Positions 8,247 through 16,837 of a stretch of 64,000 nt of DNA are shown piece by piece. Under the pieces are notes generated by a model. That model saw only the letters and a list, made by a program, of their open reading frames with translations. It made no database searches and was not told where the DNA came from. This DNA is from DASUPK01 sp963744105 (GTDB taxonomy: Bacteria; Actinomycetota; Thermoleophilia; Solirubrobacterales; 70-9). Where the stretch lies: positions 62,001-126,000 of the forward strand of contig CAVUSJ010000002.1 in NCBI GenBank assembly GCA_963744105.1, in the 5' to 3' direction. The number at the start of each line of letters is the position of its first letter. Within the stretch, counting starts at the first letter, position 1. The position numbers and the translations under genes are program-made.

Positions 8247-8317
8247 GTTAGCAACTGCTGACAATTCGGGGCCGAAGCTCTAGCCTGGCCAACTGCTGGG
8301 AGGCGACTCGTCGCCTC
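8247..8317 (+). promoter_or_regulatory. Promoter, palindrome and 5'-UTR hairpin of the NlpC/P60-like gene
   Basis: CTGACA (8258-8263) and TAGCCT (8281-8286) are spaced by 17 bases and form a good promoter. The -35 region overlaps the near-palindrome GTTAGCAACTGCTGAC (8247-8262). In the leader, GAGGCGA-CTCG-TCGCCTC (8300-8317) forms a perfect seven-pair hairpin nine bases before the ATG. The hairpin could affect translation or mRNA stability. Confidence 0.45.
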
Positions 8318-8326
8318 TCGCTGTCT

Positions 8327-9520
8327 ATGCCGACTCGCGCGCCTCAACCACGCCCCCGGACGACCCGCAGCGGTCGCATCGCGGTCGTCTCGCTGATGGT
8401 CTTCGCGGTGCTCGTGATCGGCGCCGTGATCGGCCAGAGCGCGCTCGGCGACCCCGCTTCGAAGATGGCCCAGAAGCAGAGCGAGCTCAGCCGGATCCAG
8501 TCGACCTCGGGATCGCTGCAGAGCCAGATCGACGTCATGAACCAGCGCGTCGACCAGCTGATCGGCGAGGAGTCCCACCTGCGCCAGGCTCAGGCCGCGG
8601 CCCAGGCTCAGCTCGACCAGAAGCAGGCCGAGCTCGACAAGGCGACCGCGCAGCTCAACGCGGAGAAGGCGGAGCTGCGCAGGATCCGCGCCAAGCTGCA
8701 GAAGGCCGTCGGCGCGCTCGAGCAGTTGCTCGTCGAGATGTACAAGTCGAACGACCCGGACATCACCGCCGTGATCATGCGCTCGGCGAATTGGTCGGAT
8801 CTGGTCACCCGCGCCGAGTACATCGACCACATCCAGAGATACGACAACGAGGTCGTCTCGCGCGTCCGCGGCCTGCGCGACCAGATCACCGCTCTGGTCA
8901 ACCAGCTGCAGGCCACCCACGACCGGATCCTCGCCGCCCGCGACGCCGTGGCCGCCAAGGAGCGGCAGATCGCGGCGCAGCACGCCCAGATCCAGCAGCA
9001 GCAGTCCTCGCTGGTCGCCGCACGCAACGCCCGCCAGGGAGTGCTCAATGCGCTGCTTGCCAAGGAACGCCAGATCCAGGTCGACATCTCGCACATCCCG
9101 GCGCCGGCGGGCCGGGCCACGATCGACTCGAACGGCGACGCCATCCCTCCGTCAAACGCTCCGCTCGCCGTGCGCGCCGCGATCGAGGCCGCCAATCAGA
9201 TCGACAACCTCCCCTACATATGGGGTGGGGGACACGGCTCGTTCACCTCGAGCGGCTATGACTGCTCCGGGGCCGTCAGCTTCGCCCTGCACGGCGGAGG
9301 CTTCCTCTCCAGCCCGCTCGACTCGACCGGCCTCGAGGTCTGGGGGGCACCCGGCGCCGGCAACTGGATCACGGTCTTCGCGAACAGCGGCCACGCCTGG
9401 GCGCTCATCGCCGGCCTGCGCTGGGACACCGCCGGCAATGGCTCCGACGGCCCGCGCTGGAGCACCGCGATGAACGAGAACACGGCCGACTTCGTCGCCA
9501 GGCATCCGGCCGGCTACTAG
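8327..9520 (+). CDS. Coiled-coil NlpC/P60-like peptidoglycan hydrolase
   Basis: The 397-residue product starts with a basic leader and a single hydrophobic segment (residues 18-40), a signal peptide or anchor. A long coiled coil follows (about 45-255), rich in Gln, Ala, Leu and Glu and resembling the EnvC/RipC-type regulatory coil. The C-terminal domain carries PYIWGGGHG, then YDCSG with Cys313, and SGHAWALIAG with His356. These are the Cys and His of a NlpC/P60 cysteine peptidase fold. The protein probably cleaves cell-wall stem peptides during growth or division, with the coil controlling access. It is monocistronic and divergent from the hydrolase upstream. Confidence 0.8.
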   Translation: MPTRAPQPRPRTTRSGRIAVVSLMVFAVLVIGAVIGQSALGDPASKMAQKQSELSRIQSTSGSLQSQIDVMNQRVDQLIGEESHLRQAQAAAQAQLDQKQAELDKATAQLNAEKAELRRIRAKLQKAVGALEQLLVEMYKSNDPDITAVIMRSANWSDLVTRAEYIDHIQRYDNEVVSRVRGLRDQITALVNQLQATHDRILAARDAVAAKERQIAAQHAQIQQQQSSLVAARNARQGVLNALLAKERQIQVDISHIPAPAGRATIDSNGDAIPPSNAPLAVRAAIEAANQIDNLPYIWGGGHGSFTSSGYDCSGAVSFALHGGGFLSSPLDSTGLEVWGAPGAGNWITVFANSGHAWALIAGLRWDTAGNGSDGPRWSTAMNENTADFVARHPAGY

Positions 9521-9526
9521 GGCGAG

Positions 9527-9940
9527 CTAGGCGGCGGCGCTCAGCTGCGAGGAGACGATTCGCTCCTCGAACTCGAAGCCCGTCTCCAGTGCTCGCCGGA
9601 TCGGACAGGTCTCGGCGACCCGCTTCAGCCTGCGGATCTGGTCCTCCGAGAGGTCCGCCGGAAGGTGAAGCTCGATCTCGAAGCGGCGCGGCTCGCACTT
9701 CGGGTCGTACTCGACCTCGACCCTCGCGTCGCCGACCTCCCAGTCGTGGCGCTCCGCGTACATGGCGACCATCGTCGCGATGCAGGAGGCGAGGGCGGCG
9801 GGGAGGAGCTCGTGGGGGGCGGGGCCCTCGTCCGTGCCGCCGAGCTTGAGCGGCTCGTCGGTGACGATCGAATGCCGTCCGTTGACGTCGACGCGGTGTC
9901 GAAGCTTGCCAATCCGCTCTGTCGTCGCTGTCATCGTCAT
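9527..9940 (-). CDS. OsmC/Ohr family protein
   Basis: The 137-residue protein carries the two conserved redox cysteines of the OsmC/Ohr family, Cys53 in LASCIATM and Cys112 in AETCPI, and the GPAPHELLPAALASC context. Family members reduce organic hydroperoxides or handle reactive sulfur through these cysteines. It is transcribed divergently from an arsR gene across a short region with two inverted repeats. Control by that ArsR protein is therefore likely. The start ATG at 9940 is followed by MTATTERIGK, so an ATG two codons later is also possible. Confidence 0.88.
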   Translation of the reverse strand: MTMTATTERIGKLRHRVDVNGRHSIVTDEPLKLGGTDEGPAPHELLPAALASCIATMVAMYAERHDWEVGDARVEVEYDPKCEPRRFEIELHLPADLSEDQIRRLKRVAETCPIRRALETGFEFEERIVSSQLSAAA

Positions 9941-9941
9941 G

Positions 9942-9989
9942 GTGTGACCACAATCACACTAGCATACAACGGTGTAGTTGTGCTACAAT
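9942..9989. promoter_or_regulatory. Divergent osmC/arsR operator-promoter
   Basis: Two inverted repeats lie here: GTGTGA-N6-TCACAC (9942-9959) and ACAAC-N6-GTTGT (9966-9981). The second sits within a wider near-palindrome bounded by TAGCA and TGCTA. An extended -10 sequence, TGCTACAAT, ends at 9989. The arsR ATG at 9997 follows eight bases later, which predicts a leaderless transcript with an operator over the -35 region. Confidence 0.6.
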
Positions 9990-9996
9990 GCTCGGC

Positions 9997-10347
9997 ATGG
10001 CAACGAAGATCGAACTCCCGCACCCGCTGCCGGCCCCCCTGGTGGAGCGGATCGCCGAGCGCTTCCGTGTCCTCGGAGAGCCGATGCGAATCCGGATTCT
10101 CGAAGCCATGCGCGAGGGCGAGAAGAGCGTCAAGGAGCTGCAGGAGGCCACCGGCGCCTCGCAGCAGAACGTGTCGCAGCATCTCGGCGTCCTGCTCCGT
10201 TCTCGGATCGTCGACCGCCGCAAGGAGGGCAACTTCTCCCTCTACTCGATCGCCGACCCAGTCGTCTGGTCCTTGTGTGACGACGTCTGCGAGGGGCTGC
10301 GCGACGAGCTCGAGCACCTGGAGGGCTTGCTGGAGGGGAGCAACTAG
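9997..10347 (+). CDS. ArsR-family transcriptional repressor
   Basis: This small winged-helix protein (116 residues from ATG 9997; an ATG at 9988 overlaps the -10 box and is less likely) has ERFRVLGEPMRIRILEAM followed by the recognition region VKELQEATGASQQNVSQHLGVL. Both are typical of ArsR. It lacks the ELCVCDL metal motif of the alpha3 site. Two Cys (in SLCDDVCEG) occur near the C-terminus, so thiol or persulfide sensing in the manner of BigR/SqrR is conceivable but not proven. It is the first gene of a unit with a YgaP-like membrane protein (next base) and an MMPL transporter. It probably represses itself and osmC. Confidence 0.88.
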   Translation: MATKIELPHPLPAPLVERIAERFRVLGEPMRIRILEAMREGEKSVKELQEATGASQQNVSQHLGVLLRSRIVDRRKEGNFSLYSIADPVVWSLCDDVCEGLRDELEHLEGLLEGSN

Positions 10348-10575
10348 ATGCCTCGCTCCACGTGGCCGCTCGAGCGGGTCCTCTTCGCCCTCGCCGGCAC
10401 CGTCATCCTGATCAGCGTCGCGCTGGTCGCGCTTGTTTCACCCTGGTTCCTGCTGCTGACTGCGTTCGTCGGCGTCAACCTCTGGCTCTACGTCCTGGTT
10501 GGCACCTGTCCGGCGTCGTACATCCTGAAGCGAGCGCTGCGCCTCGACTCGGTCGTCTACCCGGAGACCCGGTGA
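10348..10575 (+). CDS. YgaP-like (DUF2892) two-helix membrane protein
   Basis: The 75-residue protein has two adjacent hydrophobic segments (about residues 10-31 and 34-53) and the sequence VGVNLWLYVLVGTCPASYIL. This matches the DUF2892/YgaP transmembrane module with its conserved Asn and the Cys before the end of helix two. In other bacteria this module is attached to rhodanese domains or sits near sulfur-handling genes. It begins immediately after the arsR stop and ends in a GTGA overlap with the MMPL gene, so the three genes are translationally coupled. Confidence 0.8.
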   Translation: MPRSTWPLERVLFALAGTVILISVALVALVSPWFLLLTAFVGVNLWLYVLVGTCPASYILKRALRLDSVVYPETR

Positions 10576-12698
10576 CCGACGTCGGTCCGATCGGGAGGCT
10601 GGGGCGCTACACCGCCACCCATTTCAGGGTGGTGGTCATCGCCTGGGCCGTGATCGCGCTCGGCCTCGGCTTCCTCGCTCCCCGCGTCGAGAAGGCGCTC
10701 TCGGGTGCGGGCTGGGAGGCGAGCGGCTCCGAGTCGGTGCAGGCGCGCCAGCTGATCAACCAGAACTTCAACGGGCTCTCCGCCTACGGCCTGATGGTGG
10801 TCGTCCACTCGCCGAACGCCACCGTCGGCGATCAGAGCTTCGCCGCGGCGGTCGGCGCGGTTGAGCGAAAGCTGCGTGCCGACAACGCCGTGCGGACCGT
10901 GGTGCCGCCGCGGCCGGGCGTCTCGATCTCGCCCGACGGTCACACCGCCATCGTCCAGGCCGGCGCGGCCAAGAATGCGAACGGAATGGTCGCGGCCGCG
11001 GAGAACCTCAAGGGGCCCCTGGCGTCGCTGGGACGCGACGGGGTGCAGGTGCACCTCACCGGGGCGTCGGGGATGTGGTCCGACTTCAACGCCGCGAACA
11101 AGAGCGCGATGCTGCGCTCGGAAGTGATCTCCTGGCCGGTGACCCTGGCGATCATGCTGCTCGCCTTCGGCTCGCTGGTCGCCGCAGGGCTTCCCCTGAT
11201 GCTGACCATGGTCGGCCTGATCGCGGCCGCCGGGTCGCTCTACCTCGGCACCCAGGTCCTGCCGATCTCGATCTGGGCGATGAACTTCGCGCTGATGTTC
11301 GCCCTCGCGCTCGGCATCGACTACGCGCTCTTCGTCGTCTATCGCTTCCGCGGCGCGACCTTCGGCTCCGGCCTGCCCCCCGAGGAAGCGGTCGCCCAGA
11401 CCATGGACACCGCCGGCAAGGCCGTGGTCTTCTCCGCCCTGACGGTCCTGATCTCCCTGAGCGCCGTCATGCTGGTGCCGAGCCCGGCTTTCCGCTCGGT
11501 CAGCCTGGGGATCATGCTGGCCGTCGTCTTCGTGCTGGCGGCAACGCTGACCCTGCTGCCGGCGGTGCTCGCGAAGCTGGGGCCGCGCGTGGACAAGCTC
11601 TCCCTGCCATGGGTGCACTCCGGTGAGCACCGCTCGCCTCGCTTCGCGGCGTGGGGCGAGCGCCTCTGGCGCCATCCGCTTCGCTACGGGACGCCGGCCC
11701 TCGTGGCCCTGGTCGCCCTCACGCTGCCGGTGCTGGCGCTCCATACGGCGATGCCGTCGATCAAGGTCGTTCCGCCCGGCGACTCCTCGCGGGTCGGCTA
11801 CGGCCAGGTGCAGGCCGCATTCGGCCCGGGCGCAACCGGGCCGCTCCAGCTCGTCGCGCCGGCATCTGAGGCCGGAGCGGCCGCCGCCGTAGCGCAACGC
11901 GACCCGGGCATCGCCCAGGTGCTGCCCGCACAGCGGTCCGGCGATCTAGCCCTGATCTACGCGATCCCGAAGCAGGATCCCTCGAGCTCGGCGGTGACCG
12001 CGACGATCGACCGCCTGCGCACCGATCTCCCCTCCGAGACGGTGGTCGGCGGCGCGATCGCCGAGAACCATGACCTGGCCGCTGCGCTCACCGCAAAGAC
12101 TCCGCTGGTGATCGGAGTGGTGCTGGGCCTGGGATTCGTGCTCCTTCTCTTCGCCCTGCAGGCCCCGCTGATCGCGGCCGCGGGCGTCGTCACGAACCTG
12201 CTCGCGACCGGGGCCGCCTTCGGCGTGGCGAAGTGGATCTTCCAGGATGGAGCGCTTCATTCCCTGCTCGGCTTCGAGCCGCAGGGCTTCCTGGACGCCT
12301 GGGGGCCGGTCTTCTTCTTCGCGATGATCTTCGCGATCTCGATGGACTACACGGTGTTCCTGCTCTCCTCGGCGAAGGAGCACTGGGACCGGACCGGTGA
12401 CGCCAAGGAGGCGATGGTCGGCGGGCTGGCGCATTCAGGTCGCGTGATCTTCGCCGCCGGGGCTGTGATGGTCGCCGTCTTCTTCACCTTCGCCCTGTCT
12501 GGTCCGCTGCCGCCGAAGGAGATGGGCCTGATTCTCGGCGTCGCGGTGCTGCTCGACGCGATGCTGGTGAGGCTGTTGCTGATGCCCGTTCTGCTCAGGC
12601 TGCTCGGCCCATGGGCCTGGTACCTGCCGAGCTGGGCGGACCGAGTCCTCCCCGATGTCCGGTTCGGACACGGGGAAGAGACACCGAGCCGAGCCTGA
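10572..12698 (+). CDS. MMPL/RND-family transporter
   Basis: The GTG at 10572 overlaps the previous stop codon (GTGA) and gives 708 residues. An N-terminal helix and a large extracytoplasmic loop are followed by a five-helix block containing GIDYALFVVYRFR. A second copy of the same plan contains SMDYTVFLLSSAKEHW. These paired Asp-Tyr motifs are the proton-relay helices of MMPL proteins, which export lipids, siderophores or drugs using the proton gradient. About twelve helices are expected. The cargo is unknown. Cotranscription with arsR and the YgaP-like gene suggests inducible export in response to the signal read by ArsR. Confidence 0.88.
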   Translation: MTDVGPIGRLGRYTATHFRVVVIAWAVIALGLGFLAPRVEKALSGAGWEASGSESVQARQLINQNFNGLSAYGLMVVVHSPNATVGDQSFAAAVGAVERKLRADNAVRTVVPPRPGVSISPDGHTAIVQAGAAKNANGMVAAAENLKGPLASLGRDGVQVHLTGASGMWSDFNAANKSAMLRSEVISWPVTLAIMLLAFGSLVAAGLPLMLTMVGLIAAAGSLYLGTQVLPISIWAMNFALMFALALGIDYALFVVYRFRGATFGSGLPPEEAVAQTMDTAGKAVVFSALTVLISLSAVMLVPSPAFRSVSLGIMLAVVFVLAATLTLLPAVLAKLGPRVDKLSLPWVHSGEHRSPRFAAWGERLWRHPLRYGTPALVALVALTLPVLALHTAMPSIKVVPPGDSSRVGYGQVQAAFGPGATGPLQLVAPASEAGAAAAVAQRDPGIAQVLPAQRSGDLALIYAIPKQDPSSSAVTATIDRLRTDLPSETVVGGAIAENHDLAAALTAKTPLVIGVVLGLGFVLLLFALQAPLIAAAGVVTNLLATGAAFGVAKWIFQDGALHSLLGFEPQGFLDAWGPVFFFAMIFAISMDYTVFLLSSAKEHWDRTGDAKEAMVGGLAHSGRVIFAAGAVMVAVFFTFALSGPLPPKEMGLILGVAVLLDAMLVRLLLMPVLLRLLGPWAWYLPSWADRVLPDVRFGHGEETPSRA

Positions 12699-13898
12699 TC
12701 AGCCCTTGGCCGGCAGGCAGTACCCGTACGCCGTGAGCTGCGGGGCCGCCCCGAAGAAGCCGTAGGCGCGCGCGGTCCAGGTGCCGTCCGGGTTGAAGGA
12801 GGCGCCGTCGAAGAGCGCGCTGGTGGAGCCGTTGGTGCTGAAGCCACCGGCGATCAGCTTCTTGCCCGCTGGGCAGGCCGGCGTGGTCGTGGAGGCGGAG
12901 CCGTTGGCCGCGACGGGAGCGGGGGAGGAGGCGACCTCGGTGATGACCGGCTTCTTCATCCGTGCGCAGTAGGCGATCGAGGTGAGCTCGCCCGAGCCTG
13001 TCCCGTAGGCGTGTCCGCTGACGACCCAGGCCTTGGTGCCGTCGGCATGAGACTCCGTGATGTAGTCGCCGCCGTCGCTGCGGAAGTCGGTGCGCTGGAA
13101 GCCGCCGGAGACCAGCGACTGGCCCTTCGGGCACTGGGCGGTGACGGTCTTCGTCTCGCCGGGCCGCAGGTACACGGTCCTGTGAGGCGTCGGGGTCGCC
13201 GGGATCACGCCGAACCCGCACATCGCCTGGACGGTGACGTTCCGCGGGGTGGTGTTGGCACGGCTGGGGTCGAGGAAGACGACGCTGATGTGCCAGCCGC
13301 GCTGGGCGCCCAGGCGCTCGTAGGAGTGCGGGTAGATCCCCTCGCCGTCGGAGCCGGTCTGCGGAGTGCTGGTCATCCCGCCGCCCAGCGGGTACCTGCC
13401 GCCGGGGCAGAGGGTCTGCAGGCGGGGGGCCGTGTCGGGCTTGGTGAGGGGGAAGGACTTCGTGGCGAGAGCCAGCTTGGTGATCGTCTTGGCGAGCCCC
13501 GGTGTCGCGATGCCCTTGTGGCCCTGCAGGCGAACGGTCCCGAGCTTCGAGTCGAGGACGTAGATCCCGCCGATGGCGCGCAGCGCCATCCGGAGGTGCT
13601 CGCAGGTCGTCCCCTGCTCGACCACGTAGACCTGGTTCTCGTTCGCCAAGTGCTTGGTGTTCGAGGCGACGCCGACCTTGCGGTGGCTCGAGTCGTGGAT
13701 CGCCCGGGCAAGCTTCTTCGGCGCCGGGTAGCAGCCCTTGGGGTCGAAGCGGCGCTCGAAGAGGGCGACCTTGTAGGCCGCCTCCAGGCGCTTCGTCGCG
13801 AGGTTGAAGCCGGCCTTGATCCCGAAGGCGCTCGGCGCGGAGGCCAGCAGGCCGGCCGCGACGGCGATCAGTGAGATCGTCAGGGCAAAACGCTTCAT
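12699..13898 (-). CDS. Secreted Cys-containing three-repeat protein
   Basis: The 399-residue product begins with a clear Sec signal peptide (MKRFALTISLIAVAAGLLAS, cleavage probably after SAFG). From residue about 165 there are three related units of 60-75 residues. Each opens with CPxGxxLxxGG and closes with an aromatic-Cys turn: CPGGRYPLGGGM to AMCGFG, CPKGQSLVSGGF to AYCARM, and CPAGKKLIAGGF to YGYCLP. One disulfide per unit is likely. The N-terminal part (30-160) is unrelated. It is divergent from a secreted hydrolase. I do not recognise a named family, and no catalytic motif is evident; a wall- or surface-associated binding role is a guess. Confidence 0.7.
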   Translation of the reverse strand: MKRFALTISLIAVAAGLLASAPSAFGIKAGFNLATKRLEAAYKVALFERRFDPKGCYPAPKKLARAIHDSSHRKVGVASNTKHLANENQVYVVEQGTTCEHLRMALRAIGGIYVLDSKLGTVRLQGHKGIATPGLAKTITKLALATKSFPLTKPDTAPRLQTLCPGGRYPLGGGMTSTPQTGSDGEGIYPHSYERLGAQRGWHISVVFLDPSRANTTPRNVTVQAMCGFGVIPATPTPHRTVYLRPGETKTVTAQCPKGQSLVSGGFQRTDFRSDGGDYITESHADGTKAWVVSGHAYGTGSGELTSIAYCARMKKPVITEVASSPAPVAANGSASTTTPACPAGKKLIAGGFSTNGSTSALFDGASFNPDGTWTARAYGFFGAAPQLTAYGYCLPAKG

Positions 13899-14015
13899 GG
13901 ATCGATCAGAACCCCTGCGCTACCGAGAAGTTGCGCCATCTCGCCGGGCCGCCCGGGGTGGCTTGGCGATACATTGCTCTGTGCGTGTATCACCAGCGCC
14001 GATAGGAGGAGAGGA

Positions 14016-15434
14016 ATGAGACGGGACAGGAAGGCCGCGCGACTCGCGTTGATCGTCGTTGCGGTGGCAGGGCTCTCGGCGATGCTCGCCCCGGCGGCAG
14101 GGGCGAAGGTGCCGGTGAAGTTCAAGGTGATGTCGGGGTATCCCTCGCCCGGAACCCCCGCGAACCTGAACGTTGTGGGCGTCCTGAAGACCGGCGACCC
14201 GAAGGCCAAGAACGTCCTCGTCCTCAACCCCGGGACCTCCGCGAGCGCGGCGTACTTCGAGCCGCTCGCCAGGACGATCGTCAAGCGGCTCCCGGACTGG
14301 CAGGTCTGGGCCGTCGAGCGCCGCGAGAACTTCCTCGAGGACCAGTCCGAGCTCAACCTCTACAAGCAGGGCAAGGTCAGTTCCACCGCTTTCTTCAACT
14401 TCTACCTCGGGCAGATCGGCCAGGCCGGCGCGTACCAGCCGGTTCCCGATTCGGCGGTCCCGTTCGCCCGCGACTGGGGGATGAACACCGAGATCAACGA
14501 CCTCCGCGCCGTGGTGAAGGCGGCGGGGAGGCATGGCCGCAACGTCGCGATGGGCGGCCACTCTCTCGGAGGCTCGATCACGACCGCGTACGCCACCTGG
14601 GACTTCAACGGCCGGCCCGGCGGGCGGGATCTCTCCGGGCTCGTCCTGATCGACGGCGCCAGCAGCCCCACCCCGGTGAGCGCCGACCAGGCGCAGACCT
14701 CGCTCAACAACCTGCAGACCTCGTCGCCCTGGCTGTCGTTCGGCGGCATCCCGGCGCCGTACGCCGGCCTCTTCGGGACCGTCGGCTCCTCCCTGACGAA
14801 GGCCGACCCGAACTCGCCGTCCGTCCTCGCGACCTGGCCCCTGCTGCCCGCGAGCCTGAAGGGCCCGCCCGGTGTGAACCCGACGAACGAGGCCGCCTTC
14901 GGATTCGCGACGGATGTCAAGACCTCGCCCTCGTCGCTGATCGCCGCCCAGGTCCATTCCGGTCAGCTCGCCGCCAGCGGCGATCCCCGTGGGTGGGACC
15001 GCGCCGGGAACATCACCCCGATCCAGCGCTGGGCGACCATGTTCTCGGGCTGGGACCTGCAGAACCTGGACGGCACCGCCTGGTACCACCCGCTGCGGCT
15101 GACGATCGACTCGGGCGCGGTCGGCGACGGCCTGCCCAACCCGGCGCAGGCCGTCCTGGACGTGCACTCCACGGACGCGACCAAGCTCCGCAAGAGCCTG
15201 CGGATCTACGCGTTCGCGGCGGCGCTCGGCAACACCCGCGTGATCCAGGGCGCGCAGGCGCTCGCCGCGGAGGCTCGGATCCCGCGACGCAACCTGAAGC
15301 TGGTCAACCGAGCGGCGACCTACGCGCACAACGACCCGAGCGCCGCGGCGCCGAAGGTCAACGCGTTTCTGAAGAGGCTGATTCCGTTCCTGGGGAAGAT
15401 CAGCGCGGGGAACGCGAAGGGCAAGAAGAAGTAG
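14016..15434 (+). CDS. Secreted alpha/beta hydrolase (lipase/esterase-like)
   Basis: The start at 14016 is preceded by AGGAGGAGAGG, a very strong ribosome site. It gives 472 residues with a signal peptide ending near AGAK. The nucleophile elbow GGHSLGG places the catalytic Ser at residue 183. Before it comes VLVLNPGTSASAAYFEPLA, an oxyanion-loop region. The protein ends in a Lys/Gly tail (AGNAKGKKK) that may bind the wall. The family is close to secreted lipase-like hydrolases; acid and His positions are not certain by eye. The substrate is unknown. It stands alone between divergent and convergent neighbours. Confidence 0.75.
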   Translation: MRRDRKAARLALIVVAVAGLSAMLAPAAGAKVPVKFKVMSGYPSPGTPANLNVVGVLKTGDPKAKNVLVLNPGTSASAAYFEPLARTIVKRLPDWQVWAVERRENFLEDQSELNLYKQGKVSSTAFFNFYLGQIGQAGAYQPVPDSAVPFARDWGMNTEINDLRAVVKAAGRHGRNVAMGGHSLGGSITTAYATWDFNGRPGGRDLSGLVLIDGASSPTPVSADQAQTSLNNLQTSSPWLSFGGIPAPYAGLFGTVGSSLTKADPNSPSVLATWPLLPASLKGPPGVNPTNEAAFGFATDVKTSPSSLIAAQVHSGQLAASGDPRGWDRAGNITPIQRWATMFSGWDLQNLDGTAWYHPLRLTIDSGAVGDGLPNPAQAVLDVHSTDATKLRKSLRIYAFAAALGNTRVIQGAQALAAEARIPRRNLKLVNRAATYAHNDPSAAAPKVNAFLKRLIPFLGKISAGNAKGKKK

Positions 15435-15441
15435 GAGAGAG

Positions 15442-16818
15442 CTAGGCGGTCTCGACGGGCCGCCCACTGCGGCTCCAGGTGCCCACGCCGCCGTTGGCGA
15501 CGTGCAGGACCCGCTCGAACCCCTCGCGCTGGAGGATCGAGGCCGCGAGCCCGCTGCGCTTGCCGCCGCTGCAGATGGCGGCGATCGGCCGGTCGCGTGG
15601 CAGCTCGGCCTGGCGGTCGGGCAGCTCCCCGTAGGGGAGATGGACCGACCCGGGGATGTGGCCCTCGGCGAACTCGTCCTCGTCGCGCACGTCCAGCACG
15701 AGGATGTCATCGCCGTCGAGGCGCCCGGCCAGCTCGTCGGGGTCGATCAGCTCGATCCGGCGAACCGGACGGCCCTCGGAGCGCCACGAGGTCATCCCAC
15801 CCTCCAGGTAGCCGCGGACCCTGAGCCCGACCGACGCGAGCAGCTCGGTCGCCTCGAGCTCGTACCCGTCGGAGGCGGCGATCACGATCAGCTCGGCGTC
15901 GGGCGGCGCCACCTTCGCCACCTTCGTGGCGAAGCCGGTCTCGTAGGCCGAGGCGCTGATCGCGCCCGGCACGTGCGCCTCGTCGAACTGCTCGTTGGTG
16001 CGCGCGTCGACCAGCAGCGCGCCCTCGGCGATGCCGACCTCCACGGCTCGCGGCGCGAGCGGGATCGGCGTGCCCATGTCCTCGATCAGCGGACCGCGGT
16101 TGAGCGCCACGATGTGCTCGACGTTGGGGGGCGGTGCGCCCAGCGTCGCGACGGCGTCCTCGACGAACTCGCTCTCCGTCTCGAAGCGCAGGGCGCGGTT
16201 GTGGTCGCGCTCGAAGCCGATGGTCGACGTGGACTTGAGGTCGATCCCAGCGCTGCCGCACGCCGAGCCGCCCAGGTGGCCGGGCCAGACCTCTACGTCG
16301 TCGGGCAGGGGGAGCAGGCGCTCGTGCAGCGAGTGGAAGATGCCGGCCGCTCCCTCGCGCTTCTCGATCGCCAGGTCCGGCCGCGCCACGTCGCCGACGA
16401 AGAGTGAGTCTCCGGTCAGCACGGCCCAGGGATCTCCGCCGCGTTCGCCGTCGCGCAGGAGGAAGGAGGTGTGCTCCGGACGGTGGCCCGGGGTGTGGAG
16501 GGCCTCGATCTCGACGTCGCCGAGACTGAGCTTCCAGCCGTCGGTGAAGGACTCGTGCGGATACTCGGCGTCAGCCAGCTCGTGGATGTGGATGGTCGCG
16601 CCGGTCGCCCGGGCGAGCCGGCCGTGGCCGGAGACGTGGTCGGCGTGGTTGTGGGTCTCGAGCACGTGCTCGATCCGTACGCCGTGCAGGCGGGCGAGGC
16701 GCAGGTACGGCTCGATCGACCACTGCGGGTCGATCACCGCGGCGACGCCCGTGCCGGTGTCGCCGACGAGGTACGAGGCGCAGCTCAGGTCCTCGTGGAG
16801 GATCTGTCGGAACAGCAC
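15442..16818 (-). CDS. MBL-fold persulfide dioxygenase-like protein with two rhodanese domains
   Basis: The 458-residue protein starts with a metallo-beta-lactamase domain of the ETHE1 type: THNHADH at residues 55-61, HTPGHRPEHTSFL, and TGDSLFVGDVARPDL. Two rhodanese domains follow. In the first the usual active-site loop reads VIAASDGYE and lacks Cys, so it is probably inactive. In the second it reads AICSGGKRSG with Cys416, an intact sulfur-transfer site. The architecture matches CstB/BlaB-like proteins that oxidise persulfide to sulfite and move sulfur to acceptors. It is the last gene of a minus-strand unit with tetR and a crotonase, with gaps of about 20 bp. Confidence 0.85.
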   Translation of the reverse strand: MLFRQILHEDLSCASYLVGDTGTGVAAVIDPQWSIEPYLRLARLHGVRIEHVLETHNHADHVSGHGRLARATGATIHIHELADAEYPHESFTDGWKLSLGDVEIEALHTPGHRPEHTSFLLRDGERGGDPWAVLTGDSLFVGDVARPDLAIEKREGAAGIFHSLHERLLPLPDDVEVWPGHLGGSACGSAGIDLKSTSTIGFERDHNRALRFETESEFVEDAVATLGAPPPNVEHIVALNRGPLIEDMGTPIPLAPRAVEVGIAEGALLVDARTNEQFDEAHVPGAISASAYETGFATKVAKVAPPDAELIVIAASDGYELEATELLASVGLRVRGYLEGGMTSWRSEGRPVRRIELIDPDELAGRLDGDDILVLDVRDEDEFAEGHIPGSVHLPYGELPDRQAELPRDRPIAAICSGGKRSGLAASILQREGFERVLHVANGGVGTWSRSGRPVETA

Positions 16819-16837
16819 ACAGCCAGCTTAGGGTCGG

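Noticed and set aside
8212..8326. ydaO riboswitch before the NlpC/P60-like gene, common in actinobacteria
   Set aside because: No ydaO consensus blocks are present. Only a simple promoter and a short hairpin are seen.
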